Positions 18,780 to 27,815 of a stretch of DNA of 64,000 nt are shown here, piece by piece. The position numbers and the translations under genes are program-made. A model generated the notes under the pieces. That model was not told the origin of the DNA. It made no database searches and saw only the letters and a list, made by a program, of their open reading frames with translations. Source of the DNA: Antribacter gilvus (lineage in GTDB: Bacteria; Actinomycetota; Actinomycetes; Actinomycetales; Cellulomonadaceae); assembly GCF_003946865.1 (NCBI RefSeq), contig NZ_QXTH01000003.1, positions 186,001 to 250,000 of the forward strand, written 5' to 3'. Every line of letters starts with the position of its first letter. Positions within the stretch are counted from its first letter, which is position 1.

Positions 18780-19619
18780 ATGGCGAACTACACCGCCGCT
18801 GACATCAAGGCCCTGCGCGAGCGCACCGGCGCCGGCATGCTCGACGTCAAGAAGGCCCTGGACGAGGCCGACGGCGACGCCGAGAAGGCCGTAGCGATCA
18901 TCCGCACCAAGGGTCTTGCCCGCGCCGCCAAGCGCGAGGGCAACACCACCTCCGAGGGCCTCGTGGCCGTCGAGGTCGCCGAGACCGCCTCCGGTCAGGC
19001 CGCCACGATGATCGAGCTCAACTCGGAGACCGACTTTGTCGCGAAGAACGACAAGTTCATCGCGCTGGCCGACTCGGTCCTCAAGGCCGTCGCCGCTGCC
19101 GGTGCGACCGACACGGACTCCGCGCTCGCCGCGCCGGCCGCCGACGGGACCGTCGCCGACCTGATCGCCACCCAGGGCGCGACCATGGGCGAGAAGATCG
19201 TCCTGCGCCGCGTCGCCCGCGTCGAGGGCCCGAAGGTCACGACGTACCTGCACAAGACGGCCAAGGACCTGCCCCCGACCATCGGTGTTCTCGTCGTGAC
19301 CGACGAGGCCGGCGAGGCCGTGGCCAAGGACGTCGCGCAGCACGTCGCCGCGATGGCCCCGAAGTACCTCGCGCGCGAGGAGGTCCCCGCGGACATCGTC
19401 GCCAAGGAGCGCGAGATCGCCGAGGAGACCTCGCGCAACGAGGGCAAGCCCGAGGCCGCGCTGCCGAAGATCATCGAGGGCCGCCTGGGTGGCTTCTTCA
19501 AGGAGGTCGTCCTCCTGGAGCAGCCCCTGGCCAAGGACCCGAAGACCACGGTCGCCAAGCACGTCGCCGGGGTCAACGGCACGCTGTCGGCGTTCGTCCG
19601 CTTCCGCGTCGGCTCCTGA
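18780..19619 (+). CDS. tsf: Elongation factor Ts
   Basis: 279 residues. The N-terminal UBA-like domain starts MANYTAADIKALRERTGAGMLDVKKAL. The core carries the EF-Tu contact TMIELNSETDFVAKNDKF. It then has the second subdomain and the C-terminal module VVLLEQPLAKDPKTTVAKHV. EF-Ts exchanges GDP for GTP on EF-Tu. The gene has GGAGGA upstream of the ATG and a stem-loop 12 bp after its stop. Confidence 0.97.
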   Translation: MANYTAADIKALRERTGAGMLDVKKALDEADGDAEKAVAIIRTKGLARAAKREGNTTSEGLVAVEVAETASGQAATMIELNSETDFVAKNDKFIALADSVLKAVAAAGATDTDSALAAPAADGTVADLIATQGATMGEKIVLRRVARVEGPKVTTYLHKTAKDLPPTIGVLVVTDEAGEAVAKDVAQHVAAMAPKYLAREEVPADIVAKEREIAEETSRNEGKPEAALPKIIEGRLGGFFKEVVLLEQPLAKDPKTTVAKHVAGVNGTLSAFVRFRVGS

Positions 19620-19631
19620 AATAGCACTGGT

Positions 19632-19663
19632 GGCCCGGCACGCGCGCTCGCGCGTGCCGGGCC
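19632..19663 (+). terminator. Hairpin after tsf
   Basis: GGCCCGGCACGCG (19632-19644) pairs with CGCGTGCCGGGCC (19651-19663), 6-nt loop. It ends the rpsB-tsf unit. The following 250 bp up to pyrH contain one degenerate palindromic repeat and no gene that I can support. Confidence 0.75.
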
Positions 19664-19730
19664 CCCGCGTATCGACACAGGTGCACAACCTGGGAGATAC
19701 GTGTGCGCGCGGCCTCGTCCGCCCCGGCCG

Positions 19731-19787
19731 CCCGACGCCGGAGCCTGCCTCGCGTACGGAAGGTGACCTACGGCGTCGTCCACCCTG
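19731..19787 (+). repeat. Degenerate copy of a dispersed palindromic element
   Basis: The segment shares with 23930-23985 the order GACGCCGG, GCCT, CGTACGGA, GGTGA and CGGCGTCGT at nearly the same spacing. The outer 7-bp arms (19734-19740 and 19771-19777) still pair; the inner stem is broken by mismatches. Confidence 0.5.
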
Positions 19788-19909
19788 GTGGCCGGTGCGG
19801 GAGGTGGCGGTCCGCCCAGGCGGGAGGACCGTCCGTCGGGCAAGATGCCGGGGAAGAACGTGAGCCCTGGCCGGATGGTGTGGACGACGGGACGAAGGGT
19901 GACGCAGCA

Positions 19910-20671
19910 GTGAGCGACGAGGTAGCGACGAACGGGACACACGCGGTGGACGACCTGGGGCGGCCTGCACGCAGGGTGCTCCTGAAGCTGTCGGGCGAGA
20001 CCTTCGGCGGCGGGAGCGTAGGCCTTGACGCCGACGTGGTGCGCCGCGTGGCCAAGGAGATCGCCGCGGCAGTCCGGGAGGGCGTTCAGGTAGCGATCGT
20101 CGTGGGCGGCGGCAACTTCTTCCGCGGCGCCGAGCTGTCGCAGGCCGGCATGGACCGCGCCCGCGCCGACTACATGGGCATGCTGGGCACGGTGATGAAC
20201 TGCCTGGCGCTGCAGGACTTCCTGGAGCAGGCCGGCGTCAAGACGCGGGTGCAGACCGCCATCACGATGGGCCAGGTCGCGGAGCCGTACATCCCGCTGC
20301 GGGCGATCCGCCACCTCGAGAAGGGCCGCGTCGTCATCTTCGGCGCCGGCGCCGGCATGCCGTACTTCTCGACGGACACCGTCTCCGTGCAGCGCGCGCT
20401 GGAGGTGCACTGCGAAGAGGTTCTCATGGGCAAGAACGGCGTGGACGGCGTGTACACGGCCGACCCGCGCAAGGACCCGTCGGCCCGCAAGCTCGACCGG
20501 CTGACCTACACGGAGGCCCTCGTGGGACGCCTCGGCGTCATGGACGACACGGCGATGGCGCTGTGCCGCGACAACGACGTGGCGATGCGCGTGTTCGGCC
20601 TGGAGGAGCAGGGGAACGTGACCCGAGCGCTGCTCGGAGACCAGATCGGCACGCTGCTCACCGCCGTCTGA
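19910..20671 (+). CDS. pyrH: Uridylate kinase
   Basis: 253 residues from GTG 19910. The kinase core begins [15 protein letters not shown] and has [36 protein letters not shown] and the substrate-binding [16 protein letters not shown] kinase makes UDP for all pyrimidine nucleotides and is a hexamer. The chosen start gives a short polar N-terminus; an earlier in-frame start would add about 70 residues encoded by the repeat region and is unlikely. The Shine-Dalgarno is weak (AAGGGTGA). Confidence 0.95.
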   Translation: MSDEVATNGTHAVDDLGRPARRVLLKLSGETFGGGSVGLDADVVRRVAKEIAAAVREGVQVAIVVGGGNFFRGAELSQAGMDRARADYMGMLGTVMNCLALQDFLEQAGVKTRVQTAITMGQVAEPYIPLRAIRHLEKGRVVIFGAGAGMPYFSTDTVSVQRALEVHCEEVLMGKNGVDGVYTADPRKDPSARKLDRLTYTEALVGRLGVMDDTAMALCRDNDVAMRVFGLEEQGNVTRALLGDQIGTLLTAV

Positions 20672-20735
20672 CGGTCCGACTGGCAGACTTCCGTATTGTG
20701 ACCCCCGCACGACACGTACTAGGACAGGAGCACCG

Positions 20736-21293
20736 GTGATCGACGAGACCCTTCTCGAAGCCGAGGAGAAGATGGACAGGGCGATCGAGGTCGCCAAGGA
20801 GGACTTCGCGGGCATCCGTACCGGCCGCGCGAACGCCGGGATGTTCAGCAAGCTCACGGTCGACTACTACGGTGCGCCCACGCCGCTGCAGCAGCTCGCC
20901 TCCTTCAACATCCCCGACGCGCGCACGGTGCTCATCGTGCCGTTCGACAAGGGTTCGATGTCGGGCATCGAGAAGGCCCTCCGCGACTCGGACCTGGGTG
21001 TCAACCCGGGCAACGACGGCGTTGCCATCCGCGTGGTGCTGCCCTCCCTCACAGAGGAGCGCCGTCGCGACTACGTGAAGCTCGCCAAGACCAAGGCCGA
21101 GGAGGCGCGCGTCAGCGTCCGCAACGTCCGCCGCAAGGCCAAGGAAGAGCTCGACCGCATCGTCAAGGACGGCGAGGCGGGCGAGGACGAGGTGGGGCGC
21201 GCCGAGAAGGAGCTGGAGTCGCTCACCAAGAGCCACGTCGACGCGATCGACCAGCTGCTCGCGGCCAAGGAGAGCGAGCTGCTCGAGGTCTGA
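20736..21293 (+). CDS. frr: Ribosome recycling factor
   Basis: 185 residues from GTG 20736, the standard RRF length. Signatures are [43 protein letters not shown] and [17 protein letters not shown], with the long helical end. RRF and EF-G split post-termination ribosomes. GACAGGAG lies 7 nt upstream. The stop overlaps the cdsA start (TGATG). Confidence 0.97.
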   Translation: MIDETLLEAEEKMDRAIEVAKEDFAGIRTGRANAGMFSKLTVDYYGAPTPLQQLASFNIPDARTVLIVPFDKGSMSGIEKALRDSDLGVNPGNDGVAIRVVLPSLTEERRRDYVKLAKTKAEEARVSVRNVRRKAKEELDRIVKDGEAGEDEVGRAEKELESLTKSHVDAIDQLLAAKESELLEV

Positions 21294-22213
21294 TGGCCAC
21301 CGTCGCCAATCGTCAGACGCCGAGCCGCGCGCCAGCCGACACCATGACTCCAGAACCGGATGCCGCCACAGGTGCGACACCCGCCGAACCGCGCGCCTCC
21401 CGTGCGGGCCGGAACCTTCCCGCCGCGATCGCGGTAGGCCTCGGCCTGCTCGGGATCGTGGGGGCGTCGCTGTACTTCCGTCCCGAGCCGTTCGTGGCGT
21501 TCGTGGTGATCGCCCTGTGGGCGGCGCTGTGGGAGCTCCGGCAGGCGTTCGCCCGGCGGGGCGTGCGGCTCCCCATGCTGCCGCTCATGATCGGCGCGGC
21601 GGGCATGGAGGTGTCGGCGTACTTCTCCGGCCCCGAGGCGGGTCCGGAGGCCCTGCTGGTCGCCTTCGTGCTGACGGTCGCGGCGTCCGTGGTGTGGCGT
21701 GCGCTGGACGGGTCGGGCACAGGCGCCGTCCGTGACGCCGCCGCGGCGGTGTTCGCGGCGGCCTACCTGCCGTTCATGGCGGGTTTCGTGGTGCTGATGC
21801 TGTCGCAGCCGGACGGCGAGATCCGCGTGGCGCTGTTCGTCATGCTCGCGGTGGCGGGCGACACCGGTGGGTACATCGCCGGCGTGCTCTTCGGCCGGCA
21901 CCCGCTCGCGCCCACGGTCAGCCCGAAGAAGACCTGGGAGGGCCTCGGTGGCTCTGTGGCGCTGGCCACGGCGGTTGGTGTCGTCGGCGCGGTGTACGGG
22001 TTGAATGAGAGCCCCTGGGTAGGCGTGGCGCTCGGTGTCCTGAGCGCTGTGACCGCCACCATCGGCGATCTCGCGGAGTCGCTGCTGAAGCGCGACCTAG
22101 ACTTGAAGGACATGGGCACGCTCCTGCCCGGGCACGGTGGTGTCCTCGACCGGCTGGACTCTCTCCTGCTGACCGCGCCCTTCGTCTATCTCGTGCTCTC
22201 GGTGGTGGCCTGA
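21293..22213 (+). CDS. cdsA: Phosphatidate cytidylyltransferase
   Basis: 306 residues with about 7-8 hydrophobic segments after a polar N-terminus of about 40 residues. The CTP transferase signature lies near the C-terminus: [21 protein letters not shown] followed by VLDRLDS, and [13 protein letters not shown] upstream. The enzyme makes CDP-diacylglycerol from phosphatidate and CTP in the cell membrane, the entry to phosphatidylglycerol, cardiolipin and phosphatidylinositol. It is coupled to frr by a one-base overlap and is followed directly by rlmN. Confidence 0.95.
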   Translation: MATVANRQTPSRAPADTMTPEPDAATGATPAEPRASRAGRNLPAAIAVGLGLLGIVGASLYFRPEPFVAFVVIALWAALWELRQAFARRGVRLPMLPLMIGAAGMEVSAYFSGPEAGPEALLVAFVLTVAASVVWRALDGSGTGAVRDAAAAVFAAAYLPFMAGFVVLMLSQPDGEIRVALFVMLAVAGDTGGYIAGVLFGRHPLAPTVSPKKTWEGLGGSVALATAVGVVGAVYGLNESPWVGVALGVLSAVTATIGDLAESLLKRDLDLKDMGTLLPGHGGVLDRLDSLLLTAPFVYLVLSVVA

Positions 22214-22214
22214 C

Positions 22215-23369
22215 ATGACAACCCGACCCGTGGTGCGCCCGTCCGACCAGACGGCGCCCCTCCCGCTCCAGATGGCGCCTCGCCGGCGCGGCAAGCCGCC
22301 GCGCCACTTCGCCGACCTCACGCCGGAGGAGCGGGTGGCGTCCGTCGTCGCCGCGGGGGAGAAGCCCTTCCGGGCCAAGCAGCTCGCCACGCACTACTTC
22401 ATGCACTTCACGAGTGACCCCGCCCTCATGACGGACCTCCCGGCCTCGAGCCGCGAGGCTCTCGCCGAGACGCTGTTCCCGCCCCTGCTCCGGGCGACTC
22501 GGACGCTCGAGGCGGATGGCGGCACCACCGTCAAGACCCTCTGGCACCTGTTCGACGACGCCAAGGTCGAGTCGGTGCTCATGCGCTACCCGAACCGCAC
22601 CACGCTCTGCGTGTCCAGCCAGGCAGGCTGCGGCATGGCGTGCCCGTTCTGCGCCACCGGCCAGCTGGGCCTGACCCGCAACCTGTCGACCGCGGAGATC
22701 GTGGAGCAGGTGCGGTCGGCGTTCCGCTCGCTCGCCGCGGGTGAGATCCCGGGTGGTCCGGCCCGGCTCAACAACCTCGTGTTCATGGGGATGGGCGAGC
22801 CGATGGCCAACTACAAGGCCGTCATGGAGACGGTGCGCACGCTCGTCGCGCCGCAGCCGGAGGGCCTCGGCATGAGCGCCCGCAACATCACCGTGTCCAC
22901 GGTGGGTCTGGTCCCCGCCATGCGGAAGCTGGCCGACGAGGGCATCCCGGTGACGCTCGCGCTGTCCCTGCACGCCCCGGACGACGACCTGCGCAGCGAG
23001 CTGGTGCCGATCAACACCCGCTGGTCGGTCGACGAGACGCTCGACGCCGCGCGCCACTACTACGAGGTGACCGGTCGTCGCGTGTCCATCGAGTACGCCC
23101 TCATCAAGGACATGAACGATCATGCCTGGCGGGCTGACCTGCTGGGGACCAAGCTCAATGCGCGGGGCCGCGGCTGGGTGCACGTGAACCCGATCCCCCT
23201 CAACCCGACGCCGGGCTCGATCTGGACCGCCAGCGAGCGTCCGGTCGAAGACGAGTTTGTGGCACGATTGCGCGGGCACGGGATCCCGACGACGATCCGT
23301 GACACCCGCGGCAGCGACATCGACGGCGCGTGCGGGCAGCTGGCGGCCGAGGAGGACGACGACGAGTGA
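22215..23369 (+). CDS. rlmN: 23S rRNA/tRNA adenine-C2 methyltransferase RlmN
   Basis: 384 residues. The radical-SAM cluster motif is C139-x3-C143-x2-C146 in [33 protein letters not shown] and [10 protein letters not shown] follow. The methyl-carrying Cys lies in DIDGACGQL (about C373). RlmN methylates A2503 of 23S rRNA and A37 of some tRNAs. The start is two bases after the cdsA stop. The last residues are acidic. Confidence 0.96.
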   Translation: MTTRPVVRPSDQTAPLPLQMAPRRRGKPPRHFADLTPEERVASVVAAGEKPFRAKQLATHYFMHFTSDPALMTDLPASSREALAETLFPPLLRATRTLEADGGTTVKTLWHLFDDAKVESVLMRYPNRTTLCVSSQAGCGMACPFCATGQLGLTRNLSTAEIVEQVRSAFRSLAAGEIPGGPARLNNLVFMGMGEPMANYKAVMETVRTLVAPQPEGLGMSARNITVSTVGLVPAMRKLADEGIPVTLALSLHAPDDDLRSELVPINTRWSVDETLDAARHYYEVTGRRVSIEYALIKDMNDHAWRADLLGTKLNARGRGWVHVNPIPLNPTPGSIWTASERPVEDEFVARLRGHGIPTTIRDTRGSDIDGACGQLAAEEDDDE

Positions 23370-23917
23370 GCGGCATGTTCAACACCGTTTCGAAGGTGCG
23401 CACGGGCTATGACAAGGAAGAGGTCGACGACTTCTTCGAGCACGCCCGGCAGGCGTACGAGGGCCGCACGGCCGAGCGTCTGACGAGCGCCGACATCCAG
23501 GCCTCCACGTTCGACCTGGTACGCGGTGGGTACAACACGCACGAGGTCGACGCGGCGCTCGACCGGCTCGAGGCGGCGTTCATCCAGCGTCAGCGCGCCG
23601 AGTACGTCGCCGCCCACGGCCAGCAGGCGTGGATGAACGCCCTGGCGGAGCGTGCCCGCACGCTGTACGGGCGCCTCGGCCGGCCGGACGGCGACAAGTT
23701 CGCCCCGGCCGCCGCAGGCCAGCAGGGGTACGACAAGGACGACGTCGACGACCTGTGCGACCGTCTCGTGGCGTACTTCGACCGCCAGGAGCCGCTGACG
23801 GCCGGCGAGGTGCGGTCGGCCACCTTCGGTCGCGCCAAGGGCGCGGACGGTTACGCGGAGGCCCCGGTCGACGCGTTCTTCAGCCGCGCGGTGGAGGTCC
23901 TGCTCGGCGTCGAGTGA
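23366..23917 (+). CDS. DivIVA-repeat protein (four repeats)
   Basis: 183 residues from GTG 23366, overlapping the rlmN stop; ATG 23375 is an alternative. It contains four copies of a DivIVA-type motif, GY-x3-EVDxxxxRxxxxF: [57 protein letters not shown] and [19 protein letters not shown]. This fits the DivIVA-repeat (divI1A_rptt) family. No long coiled coil follows, unlike true DivIVA/Wag31. Function is unproven; the repeat is known for membrane curvature or scaffold binding in DivIVA. Confidence 0.82.
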   Translation: MSGMFNTVSKVRTGYDKEEVDDFFEHARQAYEGRTAERLTSADIQASTFDLVRGGYNTHEVDAALDRLEAAFIQRQRAEYVAAHGQQAWMNALAERARTLYGRLGRPDGDKFAPAAAGQQGYDKDDVDDLCDRLVAYFDRQEPLTAGEVRSATFGRAKGADGYAEAPVDAFFSRAVEVLLGVE

Positions 23918-23932
23918 CGCCCCAGGGTGCCC

Positions 23933-23978
23933 GACGCCGGGGCCTCGCCTTCCGTACGGAGGGTGAGGCCCCGGCGTC
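23933..23978 (+). terminator. Fully paired 46-nt palindromic element
   Basis: Outer arms GACGCCGGGGCCTC (23933-23946) and GAGGCCCCGGCGTC (23965-23978) are exact complements; the interior also pairs down to a 4-nt loop with two wobble pairs. It lies between convergent genes and can end transcription from both sides. It is the best-preserved copy of the dispersed element. Confidence 0.75.
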
Positions 23979-24008
23979 GTACCCCGAGGATCGGGAACCC
24001 CTGCGCTC

Positions 24009-24374
24009 TCAGGGGGCCGAGTCCGCCAGGACCTCCGTGCGGGCGAGGTAGTCCCGGATCGTGTCGCGGCTCCTGCTGAGGCACGCGATGCGGTCGTCGA
24101 GGCCGGCCAGCTCGGCGGCCAGGAGCTCGGCCACGGCACGGGGGCACGCCTCGTCGGGCGGTGCCGCCTCGGCGTCGAGCAGGACCTTGATCAGGCGGGT
24201 CGGCACGCCGGAGCGGATCAGGCTCGCGACCCGCTGCACGCGCTCCACGTGCTCCTCGTCGTAGCTGCGGTACCCGTTGCTCTCGCGGGACGCCTCCAGG
24301 AGGCCTTGCTGCTCGTAGTAGCGCACGAGGCGTGGGGTCACTCCCGCACGCCGGGCCACCTCGCCGATCTTCAT
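24009..24374 (-). CDS. MerR-family transcriptional regulator
   Basis: 121 residues on the minus strand. The winged helix starts MKIGEVARRAGVTPRLVRYYEQQGLLEASRESNGYRSY (shown by its MerR pattern VRYYEQQGLL) and continues through VERVQRVASLIRSGVPTRLIKVLL. A short coiled helix follows, ending ARTEVLADSAP. Only one Cys pair-like feature is present, not a clear metal site, so the inducer is unknown. GGAGGGG stands 4 nt upstream of the ATG. A near-perfect 11-bp dyad lies directly upstream and is probably its own operator. Confidence 0.88.
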   Translation of the reverse strand: MKIGEVARRAGVTPRLVRYYEQQGLLEASRESNGYRSYDEEHVERVQRVASLIRSGVPTRLIKVLLDAEAAPPDEACPRAVAELLAAELAGLDDRIACLSRSRDTIRDYLARTEVLADSAP

Positions 24375-24386
24375 GCCGCCCCTCCA

Positions 24387-24410
24387 GACTTTGACACTCG
24401 TGTCAGAGTC
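24387..24410 (-). promoter_or_regulatory. MerR-type operator dyad
   Basis: GACTTTGACAC (24387-24397) and GTGTCAGAGTC (24400-24410) form a dyad with one mismatch and a 2-nt centre. It lies 13 bp upstream of the MerR gene start. The core TTGACACTCGTGTCAG resembles operators of small MerR regulators acting on elongated spacers. Confidence 0.6.
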
Positions 24411-24431
24411 TAGGGTTGGCGCGCGGCGACG

Positions 24432-25265
24432 TCAGCAGGCTGCCGCGACGGGGTTGCCCGTGCCGGTGCTGAGGTACGCGTCCGAGACCCAGTGGCCCGG
24501 GCCGATCCTGTTCCAGAGGTTGGTGGAGCCCAGGTACCCGTCGATCCAGGTACCACGGGCGGTGCACTCGACCACCACCGTCGAGTACTGGCCCGCCTGG
24601 CCCACAGCGGAGTATCCCGTGCCCGGCCCGGAGCGGACGGTGAGCGGCCCGCCGCCCGTCCGGACGACGCCCCGCGGCCCGGAGCCGGACCAGAGGTACG
24701 TGACGTCCACCCAGGCGTTGTCCGTGAGCCGCAGCGCGTCCCAGAAGGTCCCGTCGGCGAGGTCGATGCCCGCGGGGTTGAGGACCGTGCGTCCGAACTG
24801 GTCCTTGCCGCCGTTGTAGCCGTGCTGGTAGGCGGCCTGCGCCTGGGGGCGTCCCTGCGGCAGGTCGGTCCAGCTCTGCCGGGAGGCGTTCCAGTAGTCG
24901 TCGGTCGTGTTCCACGGGCCTACGTCCCAGACGGGGGCGTAGGCGCAGCGGCTCGTGCTCGGGGCGCAGACCCGCACCGTGTACGGTCCGGAGCCCTTCG
25001 GCGACAGCGCCCGGCGCGACGGCAGCGCGGCGAAGTGGTCGCGATCCGTGATCACGTGGCCGTTCGCCGTGGTGCCGCCGACCAGCCCTTCGCGCGTCCC
25101 GTAGACGCGGTAGGTCGGTGGAGCGGCGAGGACGCCCACGGGATCCTCGCCGTCGGCGGCCGCGGGCGGCGCCACCGTCGAGGTGACCGCAAAGGCGACC
25201 GCCGCGGCCACGACCGCGGGCAGGCTGCGTGAACGACGGTGTTCGCGAGCGTGCGTAGATGTCAT
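24432..25265 (-). CDS. Secreted protein with DPBB-like and SH3-type regions
   Basis: 277 residues. The signal peptide is Arg-rich, with hydrophobic VVAAAVAFAVTSTVAPPAAAD. The middle part, YGTREGLVGGTTANGHVI...VWDVGPWN, resembles the double-psi beta-barrel of RlpA and related wall-acting proteins. The C-terminal GPLTVRSGPGTGYSAVGQAGQYSTVVVEC to WIDGYLGSTNLWNRIGPGHWVSDAYL is an SH3b-like binding domain. Cys pairs (VCAPSTSRC, and a late pair) could form disulfides. No catalytic residues can be named. A role in cell-wall binding or turnover is inference. Confidence 0.75.
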   Translation of the reverse strand: MTSTHAREHRRSRSLPAVVAAAVAFAVTSTVAPPAAADGEDPVGVLAAPPTYRVYGTREGLVGGTTANGHVITDRDHFAALPSRRALSPKGSGPYTVRVCAPSTSRCAYAPVWDVGPWNTTDDYWNASRQSWTDLPQGRPQAQAAYQHGYNGGKDQFGRTVLNPAGIDLADGTFWDALRLTDNAWVDVTYLWSGSGPRGVVRTGGGPLTVRSGPGTGYSAVGQAGQYSTVVVECTARGTWIDGYLGSTNLWNRIGPGHWVSDAYLSTGTGNPVAAAC

Positions 25266-25354
25266 CCTCTGACGGTACGAACGGATATTTCACCCGTGTC
25301 GAAGGTTGACGTCTTGGCTGGCCAGGCGGCGTGTCGCCGCCTGACGTCAGAGCA

Positions 25355-26182
25355 TCACGTCTGCGGACGACGCCAGTCGTCGCTCGTCAGGTGGGAACCG
25401 GCCATGGGGCCCATCCGGAGCATGCCCCCGTCGACGGCCCACGAGGCGCCGGTGACGTAGGCCGCGGCGGGGCTGCAGAGGAACGCGATGACGGCTGCCA
25501 CCTCGCGGGCGTGCCCCGGCCGGCCGAGCGGGACCCCGGGGCGCCGGACCTGCTCGGGGTCCTCGTCCTCCTGGCCGGTCATGGCGGTCGCGATCTCGCC
25601 CGGGGCGACGGCGTTGACCGTGATGCCGTGCTCGCCCAGCTCGAGCGCGGCGACCTGCGTGAGCAGCCCCAGACCCGCCTTGGCGGCGCAGTACGCGGCC
25701 GAGCCGACGCGCGGCTGGTGCTCGTGCACGCTCGTGACGTTCACGATCCTGCCCCCGCGGCCGCCGGCCACCATGTGCCGCGCGGCGGCCTGCAGGAGGA
25801 GGAACGGCCCGTCGAGGTCGGTCGCGATCACGGAGCGCCACTCGGCGAGGTCCAGGTCGAGGAGCGGCGCCGACGAGCCGGTCCCGGCCACGTTGGCCAG
25901 GGCGTCGACCCGGCCGAAGGTCGACGCCAGGTCGTCGACGACGGCAGGGACGGCCGCCGTGTCCGTGACGTCGAGCCGGCGCAGCTCCGTGCGGGCGCCG
26001 TGCCCTCGCGCCTCGCGTGCCGTGTCCTGGGCCTTGGACTCGTCGGCGTACCAGCAGAGACCCACGTCGAACCCGGCCTCGGCGAGGGCGACGACGGTGG
26101 CTCGGCCGATGCCGGACTCGGAGCCGGTGACGATGGCAGCGGGGCGGGAGGTGCCCGTGCGGGCGGGGGAGTCGGTGTCCAT
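25355..26182 (-). CDS. Short-chain dehydrogenase/reductase
   Basis: 275 residues from ATG 26182 (MDTDSPARTG), chosen over an upstream start at 26203 because homologs begin near the Rossmann fold. The cofactor motif is VTGSESGIGRATVVALAEAG. The catalytic set is Ser in VTSVHEH, Tyr-x3-Lys in AYCAAKAGL, and Asn in NVAGTG. VNAVAPGEIATAMT and YVTGASWAVDGGM follow. It looks like a classical NAD(P)H-dependent oxidoreductase of the glucose dehydrogenase type; substrate unknown. It is separated from the cellulase gene by a hairpin. Confidence 0.88.
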   Translation of the reverse strand: MDTDSPARTGTSRPAAIVTGSESGIGRATVVALAEAGFDVGLCWYADESKAQDTAREARGHGARTELRRLDVTDTAAVPAVVDDLASTFGRVDALANVAGTGSSAPLLDLDLAEWRSVIATDLDGPFLLLQAAARHMVAGGRGGRIVNVTSVHEHQPRVGSAAYCAAKAGLGLLTQVAALELGEHGITVNAVAPGEIATAMTGQEDEDPEQVRRPGVPLGRPGHAREVAAVIAFLCSPAAAYVTGASWAVDGGMLRMGPMAGSHLTSDDWRRPQT

Positions 26183-26220
26183 GGCACCCAGGGTCCGCCG
26201 CACCGTCGCAGAACTGCGGA

Positions 26221-26256
26221 AGGCCGTCCGGCGCGCCCCAGCACGCCGGACGGCCT
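26221..26256 (-). terminator. Terminator hairpin after the cellulase gene
   Basis: A 13-bp perfect stem, AGGCCGTCCGGCG (26221-26233) with CGCCGGACGGCCT (26244-26256), 10-nt loop. It lies 18 bp past the stop of the minus-strand cellulase gene. Confidence 0.75.
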
Positions 26257-26273
26257 CCCGTGGAGGACGAGGG

Positions 26274-27716
26274 CTACGGGACGGCCACCACGCACGACCC
26301 GGAGGTCGGCAGCGAGGTCGCAGACGAGGGGCGCGAGGCCTGCATGCCCCACGTCACGCTCTGGCCCGGGGCCAGGGTGGCGTTCCACGACTGGCTCGCC
26401 TGGGTGACGGTCTGGCCGCTCACCGTCGAGGTGCCCGGCCACGAGTTGACGTGCGAGTGACCCGACGGGAGCGTGACCGACGAGCGCCAGGCGAGGACCG
26501 TCATGGTGCTGGTGTTCTTCACCGTGACGTTGACGGTGTAGCCGCCGGTCCACGTGCTCCCCGCGGCGATCGTGGTGGTGCAGACGGTGGTCCCGCCCCC
26601 ACCGCCCCCGCCGCCGCCGTCAGATCCTGTGGTGGCCGAGACGACTGTCGAGTACGGCGAGGTGCCGACGTTGTTGACGGCCCGGACCCGGTAGAAGTAC
26701 TGCGTGCCGGCGGTCAGGCCCGAGTCGGTGAAGGTGGTGCCGCTCGGCGTGCCGACGCGCGTGAACGTCACCGAGTTGTTCACCGCGCGCTCGACCTGGT
26801 AGCTGGTCGCGTGGAGCGCGGAGGCCCAGGAGAGCGACACGGACGACGTCGTCGTGCCGGTGACAGCCACGGAGGTAGGAGTCACGGGCGGCGACGTGGG
26901 CGTGGGGCTCGGGTTGCCGCCGCCGCCGGAGGTGACCGACGCCGAGAACGAGTTCACCGTGAGGCCGACCCCGCCGATCCACGGCTCGAAGCCCGCCTGC
27001 ACGCTCGTGAGGTACCAGCTCGCGTTCCCGTACTGCGAGCCGCGGGTGAGGGTGTCGTCCACGAAGTCCATGACGTCGAAGGACAGGGAGCCGATCGGGG
27101 AGCCGGAGATGTAGGACACCACGTTGTTGCCACCGTTGTTGCCCGTCCAGACCTCCCACGTGCGGCCGGCGATCGACGTCGAGCCGGTGCGCGAGCCGAT
27201 CGGCTGGATCGACCCCTGCTTGTTGAACCAGATCATGATCTCGGTGTCCTGCACGCCGGAGACGTTCGTGTCGGCGTTGAGCCAGATGTCGTACGACGCG
27301 TTGTACGTCCCGCTGCCCGGGTACGTGTAGCTGATGCTGCTCGGCGCCGTGCCGATCGTGCTGATCTGCTTCGGCAGCGGCGAGCCCGGGCTGCAGTTCG
27401 AGTAGTGGCAGCCCAGGAAGATCGACGGGTACGAGACCGGCGCTCCCGACGTGCTGCCCACGCCGTCCTGCTGCGTGATCGAGAAGCCGCTCGACGTCGT
27501 GTTGATGCACTGCGTGGCGGTGGTGCCCCAGCGGTTGTTCTGGATCACGTAGTTGCCGGCGACGACGGTGCCGTACTGCTCGCAGATCGTGGCGGCGCTC
27601 GCGGGGGCCGCCGTCACCACTGCCGCGGCGAAGGCGGCGGCGAGCGTGGCGAGAGCGGCGGCGAAGGCGGTGACGAGCCGGGCGGGCCGGCGTCTGTGGA
27701 GGGTAGTCGGGGTCAT
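26274..27716 (-). CDS. Secreted GH12 endoglucanase with Fn3 and CBM2
   Basis: 480 residues. Signal peptide about 1-41 (ends APASA). GH12 catalytic domain about 42-262, with nucleophile Glu159 in DTEIMIWFN and acid/base Glu244 in GFEPWIGG. A Pro/Thr/Gly linker, one fibronectin type III domain (about 280-363, SSVSLSWASA to YFYRVRAVNN), and a 9-Gly linker precede a family 2 cellulose-binding module (about 377-480) with Trp residues in STWTGGY, AWRSS, NSWPG and SQSW. The order GH12-Fn3-CBM2 is typical of cellulolytic actinobacteria. It cleaves beta-1,4-glucans outside the cell. AAGGAG lies upstream of the ATG. A CG-centred 8-bp palindrome is 86 bp upstream. Confidence 0.93.
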   Translation of the reverse strand: MTPTTLHRRRPARLVTAFAAALATLAAAFAAAVVTAAPASAATICEQYGTVVAGNYVIQNNRWGTTATQCINTTSSGFSITQQDGVGSTSGAPVSYPSIFLGCHYSNCSPGSPLPKQISTIGTAPSSISYTYPGSGTYNASYDIWLNADTNVSGVQDTEIMIWFNKQGSIQPIGSRTGSTSIAGRTWEVWTGNNGGNNVVSYISGSPIGSLSFDVMDFVDDTLTRGSQYGNASWYLTSVQAGFEPWIGGVGLTVNSFSASVTSGGGGNPSPTPTSPPVTPTSVAVTGTTTSSVSLSWASALHATSYQVERAVNNSVTFTRVGTPSGTTFTDSGLTAGTQYFYRVRAVNNVGTSPYSTVVSATTGSDGGGGGGGGGTTVCTTTIAAGSTWTGGYTVNVTVKNTSTMTVLAWRSSVTLPSGHSHVNSWPGTSTVSGQTVTQASQSWNATLAPGQSVTWGMQASRPSSATSLPTSGSCVVAVP

Positions 27717-27801
27717 GGCACTCCTTCGTGCGGACGGGAGGGGAGCCGGGGGGCTCCGTCGACGAAGGTAGGCCGGGTGGTGCGGCCGGGTCAGGGGGAA
27801 G

Positions 27802-27809
27802 AATCGATT
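27802..27809 (-). promoter_or_regulatory. AATCGATT palindrome upstream of the cellulase gene
   Basis: This 8-bp palindrome (CG centre) is in AT-richer sequence 86 bp before the cellulase start. LacI-family regulators of sugar genes bind CG-centred palindromes, so it may be an operator. It is short and could be chance. Confidence 0.3.
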
Positions 27810-27815
27810 AGGACG

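Noticed and set aside
24373-24819. Plus-strand frame that the TTGACA near 24391 could serve
   Set aside because: It overlaps the secreted protein gene in antisense and encodes nothing recognisable; the TTGACA is part of the MerR dyad.
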